Source: Gammaproteobacteria bacterium
GTDB lineage: Bacteria; Pseudomonadota; Gammaproteobacteria; Steroidobacterales; Steroidobacteraceae
Direction of reading: 5' to 3'
DNA: 18,388 nucleotides
Assembly (NCBI GenBank): GCA_009923475.1
Contig: RFTM01000001.1
Location: 1-18,388, forward strand
Within the stretch, counting starts at the first letter, position 1. The number at the start of each line of letters is the position of its first letter. Positions 7,069 through 14,301 of this stretch are shown piece by piece. Both the position numbers and the translations under genes were made by a program. The notes under the pieces were generated by a model. That model was not told the origin of the DNA. It searched no databases and worked only from the letters and a program-made list of their open reading frames with translations.

Positions 7069-8567
7069 GCGACGGCGGCGATGCACGCAACGAGCAGTTG
7101 CGGCTCTCGCCGTGGCGGTTGCTCCCCGGACCGCTGATCTTCCTCTTCACGCTGCTCTGGCCGGCGCCCGAGGGCTTCGCCGGGACGGCATGGCCGGTGC
7201 TCGGCCTCACGCTCTGGATGGCGCTGTGGTGGGCGCTCGAGGCGGTCCCGCTCGCCGCGACGGCGCTGCTGCCCCTCATCGTCGTGCCGCTCGTGGGCGT
7301 GCCGCAGACCCGGCAGGTGCTGGGCGAGTACGCCAACCCGTCGGTGATGCTGCTCATCGGCGGCATGCTGGTCGCGGTGGCGATGGAGCGCTGGCGGCTG
7401 CACGAGCGGATGGCCTTCGCGATCATGCGCCGGGTCGGCGCCGAGCCGCGACGGCTCGTGCTTGGCATGATGGTGTCGACCGCGTTCGTCAGCATGTGGG
7501 TCTCCAACACCTCGACGGCGCTGATGATGTTGCCTGTGGCGATGGCGATCGCCCTGCTCGCGACGCCGGCGGACGGCGCCGGGGCCGGCGAGTCCGGGTC
7601 GCCGACCGGCGCGGCGACGGGATCTGACGCGCAGAATTTCGCGGCGGCCATGGTCCTCGCGGTGGCTTACGGCGCGACCATCGGCGGCATGGGCACGCTG
7701 ATCGGCACCCCGACCAATGCGCTGGTCCAGGGCTTCATGGCGCGAAACTTCGGCGTCGACATCAGCTTCGTCGACTGGCTGGCCTTCGGGCTGCCCACCG
7801 TCGCGCTGCTGTTGCCCTGCGCCTGGCTCTGGCTGGTGCGGGTCGGCACGCCCTTCGATCCCCGCGCCGTTCCCGTGGCGGTCGAAGCCGTCGAAGAGGG
7901 GTGGCAGCGGCTCGGGCCGATGTCCGCGGAGGAGCGACGCATCGCCGCCGTGGCGCTGGCGGCCGCCGCATTCTGGGTGCTGCGGCCTTGGCTCGCGCAG
8001 TGGCCGCCGTTCGCGCGGCTCGACGATACCGTGATCGCCGTCGCGGCGGGGGTCGCGCCGTTCATCATCCGTGCCAGGGACGGCGGGGCGCTGCTCCGCG
8101 CCGCCGATATCCAAAGATTGCCTTGGGCGGTCATGCTGCTGTTCGGGGGCGGGCTCGCGCTCGCGGCCGCCATCCAGGAAAGTTCGCTCGCCGACACGCT
8201 CGGCGTCGCACTGGCCGGGCTCGGCAGTTGGCCGCTGCCATTGCTGATCGTCACGATGGTGCTCGCGCTGATCGCGTGGACCGAGCTCAACAGCAACGTC
8301 TCGACGGCCGCGACGTTCATGCCGATCATGGCCGCGGTGGCGGCCGGTTCCGACCATTCCGTGTTGACGCTGGTGGCGCCCGCGGCGATGGCCGCCTCGG
8401 CGGGCTTCATGCTGCCGGTCGGCACGCCGGCCAACGCCCTGGTCTTCGGCACGGGCCGCGTGACGCTGCGGCAGATGCTGCGCGCCGGCGCGGGGGTCAA
8501 CCTCGCCGCGGCCATCATCATCTCGGTGGTGGGCTACCTCGCCTCGGGCTGGCTCTCGAAGGGCTGA
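7065..8567 (+). CDS. SLC13/DASS-family anion transporter (dicarboxylate type)
   Basis: This is a 500-residue integral membrane protein with about ten to twelve hydrophobic segments. It carries both SNT signatures of divalent anion:sodium symporters: VSNTSTALMMLP (S147-N148-T149) and LNSNVSTAATFMP (S410-N411-V412). The paired GTPxNAL motifs, TLIGTPTNALV and VGTPANALV, lie at the two re-entrant tips. Such proteins import dicarboxylates such as succinate or malate, usually with Na+; sulfate or citrate are alternatives. A Gly/Ala/Ser-rich insert at about residues 167-185 looks like a cytoplasmic loop. The GTG start overlaps the upstream stop as GTGA. The stop lies two bases from the convergent SDR gene. 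Substrate is not assignable. Confidence 0.88.
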   Translation: MSDGGDARNEQLRLSPWRLLPGPLIFLFTLLWPAPEGFAGTAWPVLGLTLWMALWWALEAVPLAATALLPLIVVPLVGVPQTRQVLGEYANPSVMLLIGGMLVAVAMERWRLHERMAFAIMRRVGAEPRRLVLGMMVSTAFVSMWVSNTSTALMMLPVAMAIALLATPADGAGAGESGSPTGAATGSDAQNFAAAMVLAVAYGATIGGMGTLIGTPTNALVQGFMARNFGVDISFVDWLAFGLPTVALLLPCAWLWLVRVGTPFDPRAVPVAVEAVEEGWQRLGPMSAEERRIAAVALAAAAFWVLRPWLAQWPPFARLDDTVIAVAAGVAPFIIRARDGGALLRAADIQRLPWAVMLLFGGGLALAAAIQESSLADTLGVALAGLGSWPLPLLIVTMVLALIAWTELNSNVSTAATFMPIMAAVAAGSDHSVLTLVAPAAMAASAGFMLPVGTPANALVFGTGRVTLRQMLRAGAGVNLAAAIIISVVGYLASGWLSKG

Positions 8568-8569
8568 AC

Positions 8570-9346
8570 TCAGACCAGCGCGGCGTGGTGCCCGCCGTCG
8601 ACCGCCAAGGTGACGCCGTTGACGAAGCTTCCGGCGTCGCTCGCCAGCAGCAGGGCGGGGCCCACGAGCTCGCGAAGCTGCCCGGCGCGCTTCGGCGGGA
8701 TGCGCGCCAGGTACTCCCGGCCGGCCTCGGAGCCGAGCCAGTCGTCGTTCATCTCGGTGACGAACCAGCCGGGCGCGATGGCGTTGACCCGGATGCGGTG
8801 GCGCACGAACTCGAGCGCGAGGCACCGCGTGAGATGGGTGAGCGCCGCCTTCGAGGCCGCGTAGGCGGCGTAACCGGGCGCACCGCCGAGCGCCAGCACG
8901 GAGGCGATGTTCAGGATGCAGCCGGGCTTGCCGGCGGCGATCATGCGCCGCGCCGCCTCGGCGCTGAGGTCCCAGGCCGCATCGAAATTGGTGGCGAAGG
9001 TGGCGTCGCGCTCGGCGATGCCGGTCTTGAGGAACATGCCGGTGCGGGCGATGCCGGCGTTGTTCACCAGCAGGTCCGGCACGCCGAGCTCCGCTTCGAC
9101 GCGCTCGAAGGCCGCCGGGATCGCCGCCGCATCGGTGACGTCGAGCTGCAGCGGCAGCACGCGGGCGCCGGTGGAACGCAGGACGTCGGCCGCCTCGTCG
9201 AGCCGCTCGCGACGCCGCGCGACCAGCGCGACCGCCGCGCCCGCTTGCGCGAAGGCGCGCGCGAGCTCTGCGCCTATCCCGCTCGAAGCGCCCGTGACCA
9301 AGGCCACCCGGCCATCGAGACGGAAAGAATGGGTGGGGTCGCTCAT
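8570..9346 (-). CDS. SDR family oxidoreductase (classical, Rossmann fold)
   Basis: This is a 258-residue classical short-chain dehydrogenase/reductase. It has the cofactor loop TGASSGIG (residues 18-25), NNAG (95-98), and the catalytic S149, Y162 and K166 in the YxxxK pattern. The basic run ARRRER after beta-2 suggests NADP(H). The segment AIAPGWFVTEMND and the tail LAVDGGHHAAL are typical of FabG-like SDRs. The substrate is unknown; 3-oxoacyl or sugar/alcohol reduction are possible. The start at 9346 has a good AGGAG site (9354-9358). It converges on the SLC13 gene with a two-base gap and diverges from the SAM hydrolase gene. Confidence 0.9.
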   Translation of the reverse strand: MSDPTHSFRLDGRVALVTGASSGIGAELARAFAQAGAAVALVARRRERLDEAADVLRSTGARVLPLQLDVTDAAAIPAAFERVEAELGVPDLLVNNAGIARTGMFLKTGIAERDATFATNFDAAWDLSAEAARRMIAAGKPGCILNIASVLALGGAPGYAAYAASKAALTHLTRCLALEFVRHRIRVNAIAPGWFVTEMNDDWLGSEAGREYLARIPPKRAGQLRELVGPALLLASDAGSFVNGVTLAVDGGHHAALV

Positions 9347-9391
9347 GCCGCTGCTCCTTCGTGGTTACGCGCCCGATGATAGCCTAGCGAT

Positions 9392-9967
9392 GTGAAGACG
9401 CATGCCGACAACGGGACTCGGTCCGGAGCGATCACGCTGACCACGGATTTCGGCCTTCGAGACCCGTTCGTCGGCGTCATGAAGGGCCGCATCCTCGGGC
9501 GCTTCCCCGTCGAGGGCCTGAAGCGGTGTGGTATCGGTCCCGTGAGCGCCACCTTCCACGGTCGCGACATCTTCGCGCCGCTGGCCGCGGAACTCGCAGC
9601 CGGTCGTGTCTCGCCCGCTGAGCTCGGAGCCCGGGTCGAGCGCATCTCGCCGTCTCCGGTCGCGGCACCGGTGGTGACTGAGGGCCGGATCGCGGGGCAG
9701 GTGATCACCGTCGACCATTTCGGCAACCTGATCACGGACATCGACGCTGGCCTGCTGTTGCGGGTGCGTGAACCCCGGATCCTCGTGGCGGGTCGCGAAC
9801 TGCCGTTGCGTCGAACCTATGGAGAGTGCTCACCGGGGACGCCCTTGGCCCTGATCGGTTCGTTCGGAGTGCTGGAGATCGCGGTCACCGAGGGCCGTGC
9901 AGTCGATGTGCTCGGGGTGCCGAGGGGCGCCCCGGTCATCGTCCTCGACGGGTCAGGCGCCGGCTGA
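9392..9967 (+). CDS. SAM hydroxide adenosyltransferase (SAM hydrolase, DUF62) with core segment missing
   Basis: Members of this family cleave S-adenosylmethionine to adenosine and methionine using water. Normal proteins have about 250-290 residues; this one has 191. The N-terminus is a textbook match (ITLTTDFGLRDPFVGVMKG). Residues 36-39 (GRFP) are then followed within about 12 residues by PVSATFHGRDIFAPLAA, which normally lies some 95 residues after the start motif. The missing part should hold the Asp of the DxxHxxP region, DPGVG and GPDNG, which form the SAM site. The C-terminal domain (TVDHFGNLITDI and later) is intact. The frame is kept across the junction near 9508-9540. The protein is probably inactive as written. 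The GTG start was chosen because no ATG fits. Confidence 0.75.
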   Translation: MKTHADNGTRSGAITLTTDFGLRDPFVGVMKGRILGRFPVEGLKRCGIGPVSATFHGRDIFAPLAAELAAGRVSPAELGARVERISPSPVAAPVVTEGRIAGQVITVDHFGNLITDIDAGLLLRVREPRILVAGRELPLRRTYGECSPGTPLALIGSFGVLEIAVTEGRAVDVLGVPRGAPVIVLDGSGAG

Positions 9968-10005
9968 CGCTCTGCGTCCCCGGCGGGTCGGAGGCGAGGC
10001 CGACC

Positions 10006-10033
10006 TTGCGCGAGGGCCCGTTTTCGTTATAGT
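10006..10033 (+). promoter_or_regulatory. Sigma-70-like promoter upstream of the PA3496-like gene and lysAC
   Basis: TTGCGC (10006-10011) and TATAGT (10028-10033) are separated by 16 bases. The -10 matches five of six consensus positions and the -35 three of six. Transcription would start near 10040 and give a leader of about 60 bases before ATG 10101. That leader is locally AT-rich (10060-10090) against a very GC-rich background. It is the only promoter seen for the two-gene unit ending at 12967. Confidence 0.5.
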
Positions 10034-10100
10034 GCGGCGTCCGGCTCGGCTGGGCATCGCGTAACACATTGATTCTTAAAGATTAGGATCCATCCTCCCC

Positions 10101-10328
10101 ATGTCTGAACGGGATTCCGACAGCTTCGAGATCGACGAGGACCTGCTGGGCGAGAGCAACCTGCAGGAAGAGAACCAGGATTACGATCGATTTCTCGACC
10201 GCGTCGAGCGGCGTGGGCGTCCGGTGCCCGGCAAACGTGGCAAAGCGGCTTGGAGCAAGCTCGAGGAGGTCCTGGCCGAGAAACGTCTCGCCAAGGACCT
10301 GCGGGAAGTCTACGACGACGAAACCTGA
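10101..10328 (+). CDS. Small acidic PA3496-like protein (putative envelope integrity)
   Basis: This is a 75-residue, highly charged protein. The N-terminal half is acidic (SDSFEIDEDLLGESNLQEEN). The C-terminal half has the pattern AWSKLEEVLAEKRLAKDLREVYDDE, which resembles the conserved end of PA3496-family proteins (RRxIExLLExRxLRxxLxDDF). No signal peptide or membrane segment is visible. Family members are widespread in gammaproteobacteria and are only loosely described as envelope-integrity proteins, so function is uncertain. The stop lies eight bases before the lysAC GTG, so the two are probably co-transcribed. The coding potential is supported by charge pattern, promoter and spacing. Confidence 0.72.
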   Translation: MSERDSDSFEIDEDLLGESNLQEENQDYDRFLDRVERRGRPVPGKRGKAAWSKLEEVLAEKRLAKDLREVYDDET

Positions 10329-10336
10329 GCGGCGCC

Positions 10337-12967
10337 GTGTCCGGGGCCGCATCTTCGGGGCGCGTCTGGCGGGTGCTGAAGTTCGGCGGCACCAGCGTCT
10401 CCACTGAACCCAATTGGCGCAGCATCGCTGCGACCATCCGTGATCGGGGCGCCGACGGCAGCCCCGTGCTCGTCGTCCATTCGGCGTTGAGCGGGATCAC
10501 CGACCGGCTCGAGCGCTTGCTCGCCGCTTGCGTGGCGGGTCGACAGATCGAAGAGCTCGAGTCGCTCCGCGCGCGCCACCTCGAACTGGCCGCCGCGCTC
10601 GGCTTGGGGGCGGTCCCGGCCTTCGACCGCCAGTTCGCGCTCTTGGAGGCCTGCGCGAACGGCATCGCCGCGCGGCGACAGGCCGATGCCCGGGACCGGG
10701 CGGCGGTGATGGCGTTCGGCGAGCTGCTCGCGACCACGCTCGGCGTCGCCTACCTTGCGACGCAGGGCATCGAGGCCGCATGGCTCGACGCGCGCACCGT
10801 GTTGCGCGCGGAGTCCCGTGAGGGCGCGACGCGCGAGTCCGGCTATCTTTCGGCGACCTGCGACTTCCGGCCCGACAGCGCCGTGCAGTCGCGGCTCGCG
10901 GCGCTCGGCCGCGTGGTCTTGACCCAAGGCTTCATCGCGAGCGACGCGGCGGGCGACACGGTATTGCTCGGACGCGGCGGTTCGGACACCTCCGGCGCGT
11001 ATTTCGCCGCTTTGCTTGCGGCGCGCGAGCTCGAGATCTGGACCGACGTGCCCGGCATGTTCAGCGCCAACCCGCGCTCGACGCCGGCGGCCCGTCAGCT
11101 GCGGTCCCTGTCCTACGATGAAGCACAGGAGATCGCCACCGCGGGCGCGAAGGTGTTGCACCCGCGATGCCTGTTGCCGGTGCGCCAGCACGGCATCCCG
11201 CTCGCCGTCTACGCCACGCAGGCCCCGCAGCTCGGCGGCACGCACATCAGCGAGACGCCGGCGGGCAAGGGCGCCCAGGTCAAGGCGGTCTGCGTCAAGA
11301 ACGGCGTCACGCTCGTGGCCATGGACAGCCCGGGCATGTGGCATCAGGTCGGGTTCCTCGCCGATGCGTTCGCCGTCTTCAAGCGGCACGGGCTGTCGGT
11401 CGACCTCGTCTCCACCAGCGAGACCAACGTCACGGTGTCGCTCGATCCGCAGGCCAATGCGCTCGGCGACGACGTGCTCGATGCGCTGCAACGCGACCTC
11501 GCGCCGCTCTGCCGCACCAAGGTCATCGGCCCCTGCGCTTCGGTGAGCCTCGTCGGCCGCAACATCCGCGGCATCCTGCCGCGGCTCGGCGATGCGCTAG
11601 GCGTGTTCGCCGAGCAGAACATCCACCTCGTGAGCCAGGCCGCCAACGACCTGAACCTCACCTTCGTGGTCGACGAGTCGCAAGGTGCGCGGCTGGTCGC
11701 GGATCTGCACGAGATGCTGATCGCGCCGGTCGCGGACGATGCGGTGCTGGGACCGACCTGGCAGTCGCTGATGCGCACGGCGGTCCCTGGCGCAGGCGCG
11801 GGGTCGGGCGAGGGCGCTGCGCGCGGCGAGCCGCTGCCTTGGTGGCGGCAGCGTCGCGAGACCTTGCTTTCCTTGATGCGGGACCGGGATGCCGCGTACG
11901 TGTACGACACCGCGACCATCGGCGCCCGTTGCCGCGAACTGCGGGGGTTGCGCGCGGTGTCTCGCCTGCACTATGCGATGAAGGCCAACCCGCATCCGGC
12001 GGTGCTCGCGGCCGTGCACGCGGCCGGCGTCGGCATCGAGTGCGTCTCGCGGGCCGAGGTCGAGCATGCGCTTGCCTCGCTGCCGGGCCTTGCGGCGAAC
12101 GAGATCCTGTTCACGCCCAATTTCGCGCCCCGCGACGAATACCGCTGGGCGCTCGATGCCGGGGTGCGGCTCACGCTAGACAACCTGCATCCGCTGCGGC
12201 AATGGGCAGGGCTGTTCCGCGGCCGCGAGGCGTTCCTGCGCCTCGATCCGGGCGCGGGCCGTGGTCACCACGCCCATGTGCGCACCGGCGGGACCGCCTC
12301 GAAGTTCGGCATCCCCTCGGGCGACCTCGCCGAGGCCGCGCGCCTCGCGCGCGAGGCCGGGCTGCGGGTGACCGGCCTGCATGTCCATGCCGGCAGCGGC
12401 ATCGGCGATGCGGGCCACTGGGCCGCGGTGGCGGAGTTCCTCTTGGGCGCAGCGGAGCACTTCCCCGACGCCCGTGTGTTCGACCTGGGCGGCGGCCTCG
12501 GCGTGCCGGATCGCAGCGGTCGCGCCGCCCTCGACCTCGCGGCGCTCGATGCCGCGCTGCTCGCGCTCGCGCCGCGGCTCGGCGGACGCGAACTCTGGCT
12601 GGAGCCCGGCCGATACCTGGTGGCGGAGGCCGGCGTGCTGCTCGCGCGCGTCACCCAGCTCAAGGACAAGGGCGCGAGCGCCTTCGTCGGCGTCGCCACC
12701 GGCATGAATTCCTTGATCCGCCCCGCGCTCTACGGCGCGCACCACGACATCTTCAACCTCACGCGTCTCGACGACGGCGGCGAACGTCGCGAGTTCGAGG
12801 TGGTGGGTCCGATCTGCGAGACCGGCGACGTGCTGGGTCACGGCCGGCTGCTGCCCGCGGCGACCTGCGAAGGCGACGTGCTGCTGGTCGCCACGGCGGG
12901 CGCTTACGGCGCCGCCATGGCCTCACACTACAACTTGCGGTCGCCGGCCCCCGAGATCGCGCTCTGA
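10337..12967 (+). CDS. lysAC: Bifunctional aspartate kinase / diaminopimelate decarboxylase
   Basis: This is an 876-residue fusion of the first and last enzymes of lysine synthesis. The aspartate kinase half covers about residues 10-455. It has LKFGGTSVST (K15), LLGRGGSDTSGAY and IWTDVPGMFSANPR, then two ACT-type regulatory segments beginning near QVKAVCVKNGVTLVAMDS and ASVSLVGRNIRGILPR. The PLP-dependent decarboxylase half covers about 500-876. It has LHYAMKANPHP (PLP lysine K549), HVHAGSGIG, DLGGGLGVPD, LEPGRYLVAEAGVLL and GPICETGDVLG. Such fusions are known in Xanthomonas and Xylella. The GTG at 10337 was chosen because it lies eight bases after the upstream stop and just before the kinase fold. 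The 3' end overlaps hisIE by 40 bases on the opposite strand. Confidence 0.93.
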   Translation: MSGAASSGRVWRVLKFGGTSVSTEPNWRSIAATIRDRGADGSPVLVVHSALSGITDRLERLLAACVAGRQIEELESLRARHLELAAALGLGAVPAFDRQFALLEACANGIAARRQADARDRAAVMAFGELLATTLGVAYLATQGIEAAWLDARTVLRAESREGATRESGYLSATCDFRPDSAVQSRLAALGRVVLTQGFIASDAAGDTVLLGRGGSDTSGAYFAALLAARELEIWTDVPGMFSANPRSTPAARQLRSLSYDEAQEIATAGAKVLHPRCLLPVRQHGIPLAVYATQAPQLGGTHISETPAGKGAQVKAVCVKNGVTLVAMDSPGMWHQVGFLADAFAVFKRHGLSVDLVSTSETNVTVSLDPQANALGDDVLDALQRDLAPLCRTKVIGPCASVSLVGRNIRGILPRLGDALGVFAEQNIHLVSQAANDLNLTFVVDESQGARLVADLHEMLIAPVADDAVLGPTWQSLMRTAVPGAGAGSGEGAARGEPLPWWRQRRETLLSLMRDRDAAYVYDTATIGARCRELRGLRAVSRLHYAMKANPHPAVLAAVHAAGVGIECVSRAEVEHALASLPGLAANEILFTPNFAPRDEYRWALDAGVRLTLDNLHPLRQWAGLFRGREAFLRLDPGAGRGHHAHVRTGGTASKFGIPSGDLAEAARLAREAGLRVTGLHVHAGSGIGDAGHWAAVAEFLLGAAEHFPDARVFDLGGGLGVPDRSGRAALDLAALDAALLALAPRLGGRELWLEPGRYLVAEAGVLLARVTQLKDKGASAFVGVATGMNSLIRPALYGAHHDIFNLTRLDDGGERREFEVVGPICETGDVLGHGRLLPAATCEGDVLLVATAGAYGAAMASHYNLRSPAPEIAL

Positions 12968-13593
12968 CGCGCGGCGTGCCTGCGGCCGAGCTCGCGCTCG
13001 ACCTCGAGCAGCGGCACGCCCCGCAGGCGCAGCAGGACCAGCAGGTGATAGAGCAGGTCGGCGGACTCGCCGACGAGCTCATCGCGGCCGCCGGCGGTCG
13101 CGGCCAGCGCCGTCTCCACCCCTTCCTCGCCGACCTTCTGCGCGACCCGCTTCACGCCCTGGGCGGCGAGCCGGGCCGTGTAGCTGCCCTCCGGGGCCTC
13201 CTGCAAGCGGGCGGCGATCAAGGATTCGAGTTGCGCGAGGAACGCGCCGGGCGCATCGCCGTCCCCGAAGCAGGTGGCACTGCCGGTGTGGCAGGTCGGA
13301 CCCTGCGGGAGCGCCTGCACCAGCAGCGTGTCGCGGTCGCAGTCCGCGGCGATCGAGCGGACCAAGAGCCCGTGACCGGTCGTCTCGCCTTTTTCCCATA
13401 GCCGGCTGCGGCTGCGGCTCCAGAACACCACGCGACCGCGCCGCAGCGTCTCGCGGGCGGCCTCGGCGTTCATCCAGCCCACCATGAGCACGCGCCCGTC
13501 CTGGGCGTGCTGCACCACCGCCGGCAGCAAGCCGTCGCCCTTGGCGAAATCGAGGGACGCGAGTGTGGCTTCGGTCTCGGCATCGGGTCGCAT
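12928..13593 (-). CDS. hisIE: HisIE: phosphoribosyl-AMP cyclohydrolase / phosphoribosyl-ATP pyrophosphatase
   Basis: This is a 221-residue bifunctional enzyme of histidine synthesis. The HisI half covers about residues 15-120, with VLMVGWMNAEA, VVFWSRSRSRLWEKGETTGH, AADCDRDTLLVQ and GPTCHTGSATCF; the Cys and Asp residues bind Zn and Mg. The HisE half covers about 125-215, with KVGEEGVETALAA and ADLLYHLLVLL. HisE hydrolyses PR-ATP to PR-AMP and HisI then opens the ring, so both consecutive steps are covered. The start at 13593 has GGAGG upstream (13601-13606 region). The gene follows the hisF-like frame by 25 bases in the usual hisF-hisIE order. Its end overlaps the convergent lysAC end. Confidence 0.94.
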   Translation of the reverse strand: MRPDAETEATLASLDFAKGDGLLPAVVQHAQDGRVLMVGWMNAEAARETLRRGRVVFWSRSRSRLWEKGETTGHGLLVRSIAADCDRDTLLVQALPQGPTCHTGSATCFGDGDAPGAFLAQLESLIAARLQEAPEGSYTARLAAQGVKRVAQKVGEEGVETALAATAGGRDELVGESADLLYHLLVLLRLRGVPLLEVERELGRRHAARQSAISGAGDRKL

Positions 13594-13618
13594 GCGATCG
13601 CCTCCGCGGTGATCCGTG

Positions 13619-14242
13619 TCAGGGTCGTACGACGATGCCGGCGGCGCGCAGCGTCGTCTTGAGGTCGGGTATGGCGAGCGCGCCCGAGTGGAACACGCTG
13701 GCCGCAAGCGCGGCATCGACACCGGCATCGCGGAACACCTCGACGAAGTGCCGCGCCTCGCCGGCGCCGCCGGAGGCGACCAGGGGCACGGAGCAGCAGG
13801 CCCGCGCCTGCCGCAACTGCGCGAGGTCGTAACCCTGGCGCACGCCGTCGCTCGCCATGCAGTTGAGGACGATCTCGCCGGCGCCCCGGGCCTGCGCCTC
13901 GCGCAGCCATTCGAGGGTGTCGCGTCCGGCCTCGCCCGAGCGTCCAGGATCGCCGGTGTAGCGGTGCACGCGCCACCCCGCGGGCGTCGTCTGGCTGTCG
14001 ACGCCCACCACGACGCACTGTGAGCCGAAGCGCCGGGCAAGCGCGTCGATCAGCGAGGGATCCTCGAGCGCCGGCGAATTGACCGACACCTTCTCCGCGC
14101 CGGCCCCGAGCACCGCCTCGGCATCCGCCACCGAGCGGATGCCGCCCGCGACGCAGAACGGGATGTCGAGCACGCGCAGCAGCACCCAGGGGCGCAGCGA
14201 CCACGAGGAGTAGTTCTTGTTGGCGATGTAGAGCTGGTACAT
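13619..14242 (-). CDS. hisF: Chimeric HisF: GST N-terminus joined to HisF residues from about 80 onward
   Basis: HisF is the cyclase subunit of imidazole glycerol phosphate synthase, normally about 255 residues. From residue 26 (DIPFCVAGGIRS) to the end this protein is normal HisF: KVSVNSPALED, CVVVGVDSQ (the second catalytic Asp), GAGEIVLNCMASDGVRQGYD, PLVASGGAG and DAALAASVFHSG. Its first 25 residues (MYQLYIANKNYSSWSLRPWV and following) are the start of a glutathione S-transferase instead. The first catalytic Asp and the first beta/alpha units of the barrel are absent, so it should not be active. The join falls in LRVLDIPF (bases 14156-14179), where both families can share sequence. ATG 14242 is the usual GST start; 14257 and 14260 are in-frame alternatives. 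Confidence 0.85.
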   Translation of the reverse strand: MYQLYIANKNYSSWSLRPWVLLRVLDIPFCVAGGIRSVADAEAVLGAGAEKVSVNSPALEDPSLIDALARRFGSQCVVVGVDSQTTPAGWRVHRYTGDPGRSGEAGRDTLEWLREAQARGAGEIVLNCMASDGVRQGYDLAQLRQARACCSVPLVASGGAGEARHFVEVFRDAGVDAALAASVFHSGALAIPDLKTTLRAAGIVVRP

Positions 14243-14301
14243 GCGCCGATTGTGCATCACGGCGCGGCGCCGCAGCGACCCCGCCTACCGCCGCTACGCG
14301 C

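Noticed and set aside
6654-8825. Very long open frame on the minus strand (about 720 codons)
   Set aside because: It is opposite the L,D-transpeptidase and SLC13 genes. Its composition is Arg/His/Gly/Pro-rich with no domain, as expected from codon bias in GC-rich DNA.
9986-10005. Six-base inverted repeat GGTCGG/CCGACC after the SAM hydrolase, considered as a terminator
   Set aside because: The stem is short and no T-tract follows directly; the next T run is about 15 bases away, inside the predicted promoter.
10085-10096. Small palindrome AGGATCCATCCT before the PA3496-like start
   Set aside because: It is too short and its loop is too tight to call as a regulatory hairpin; it could arise by chance.
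11167-13401. Long plus-strand open frame overlapping lysAC and hisIE
   Set aside because: It is an Arg/Pro/Ala-rich shadow of lysAC and of the reverse strand of hisIE, with no recognisable motifs.
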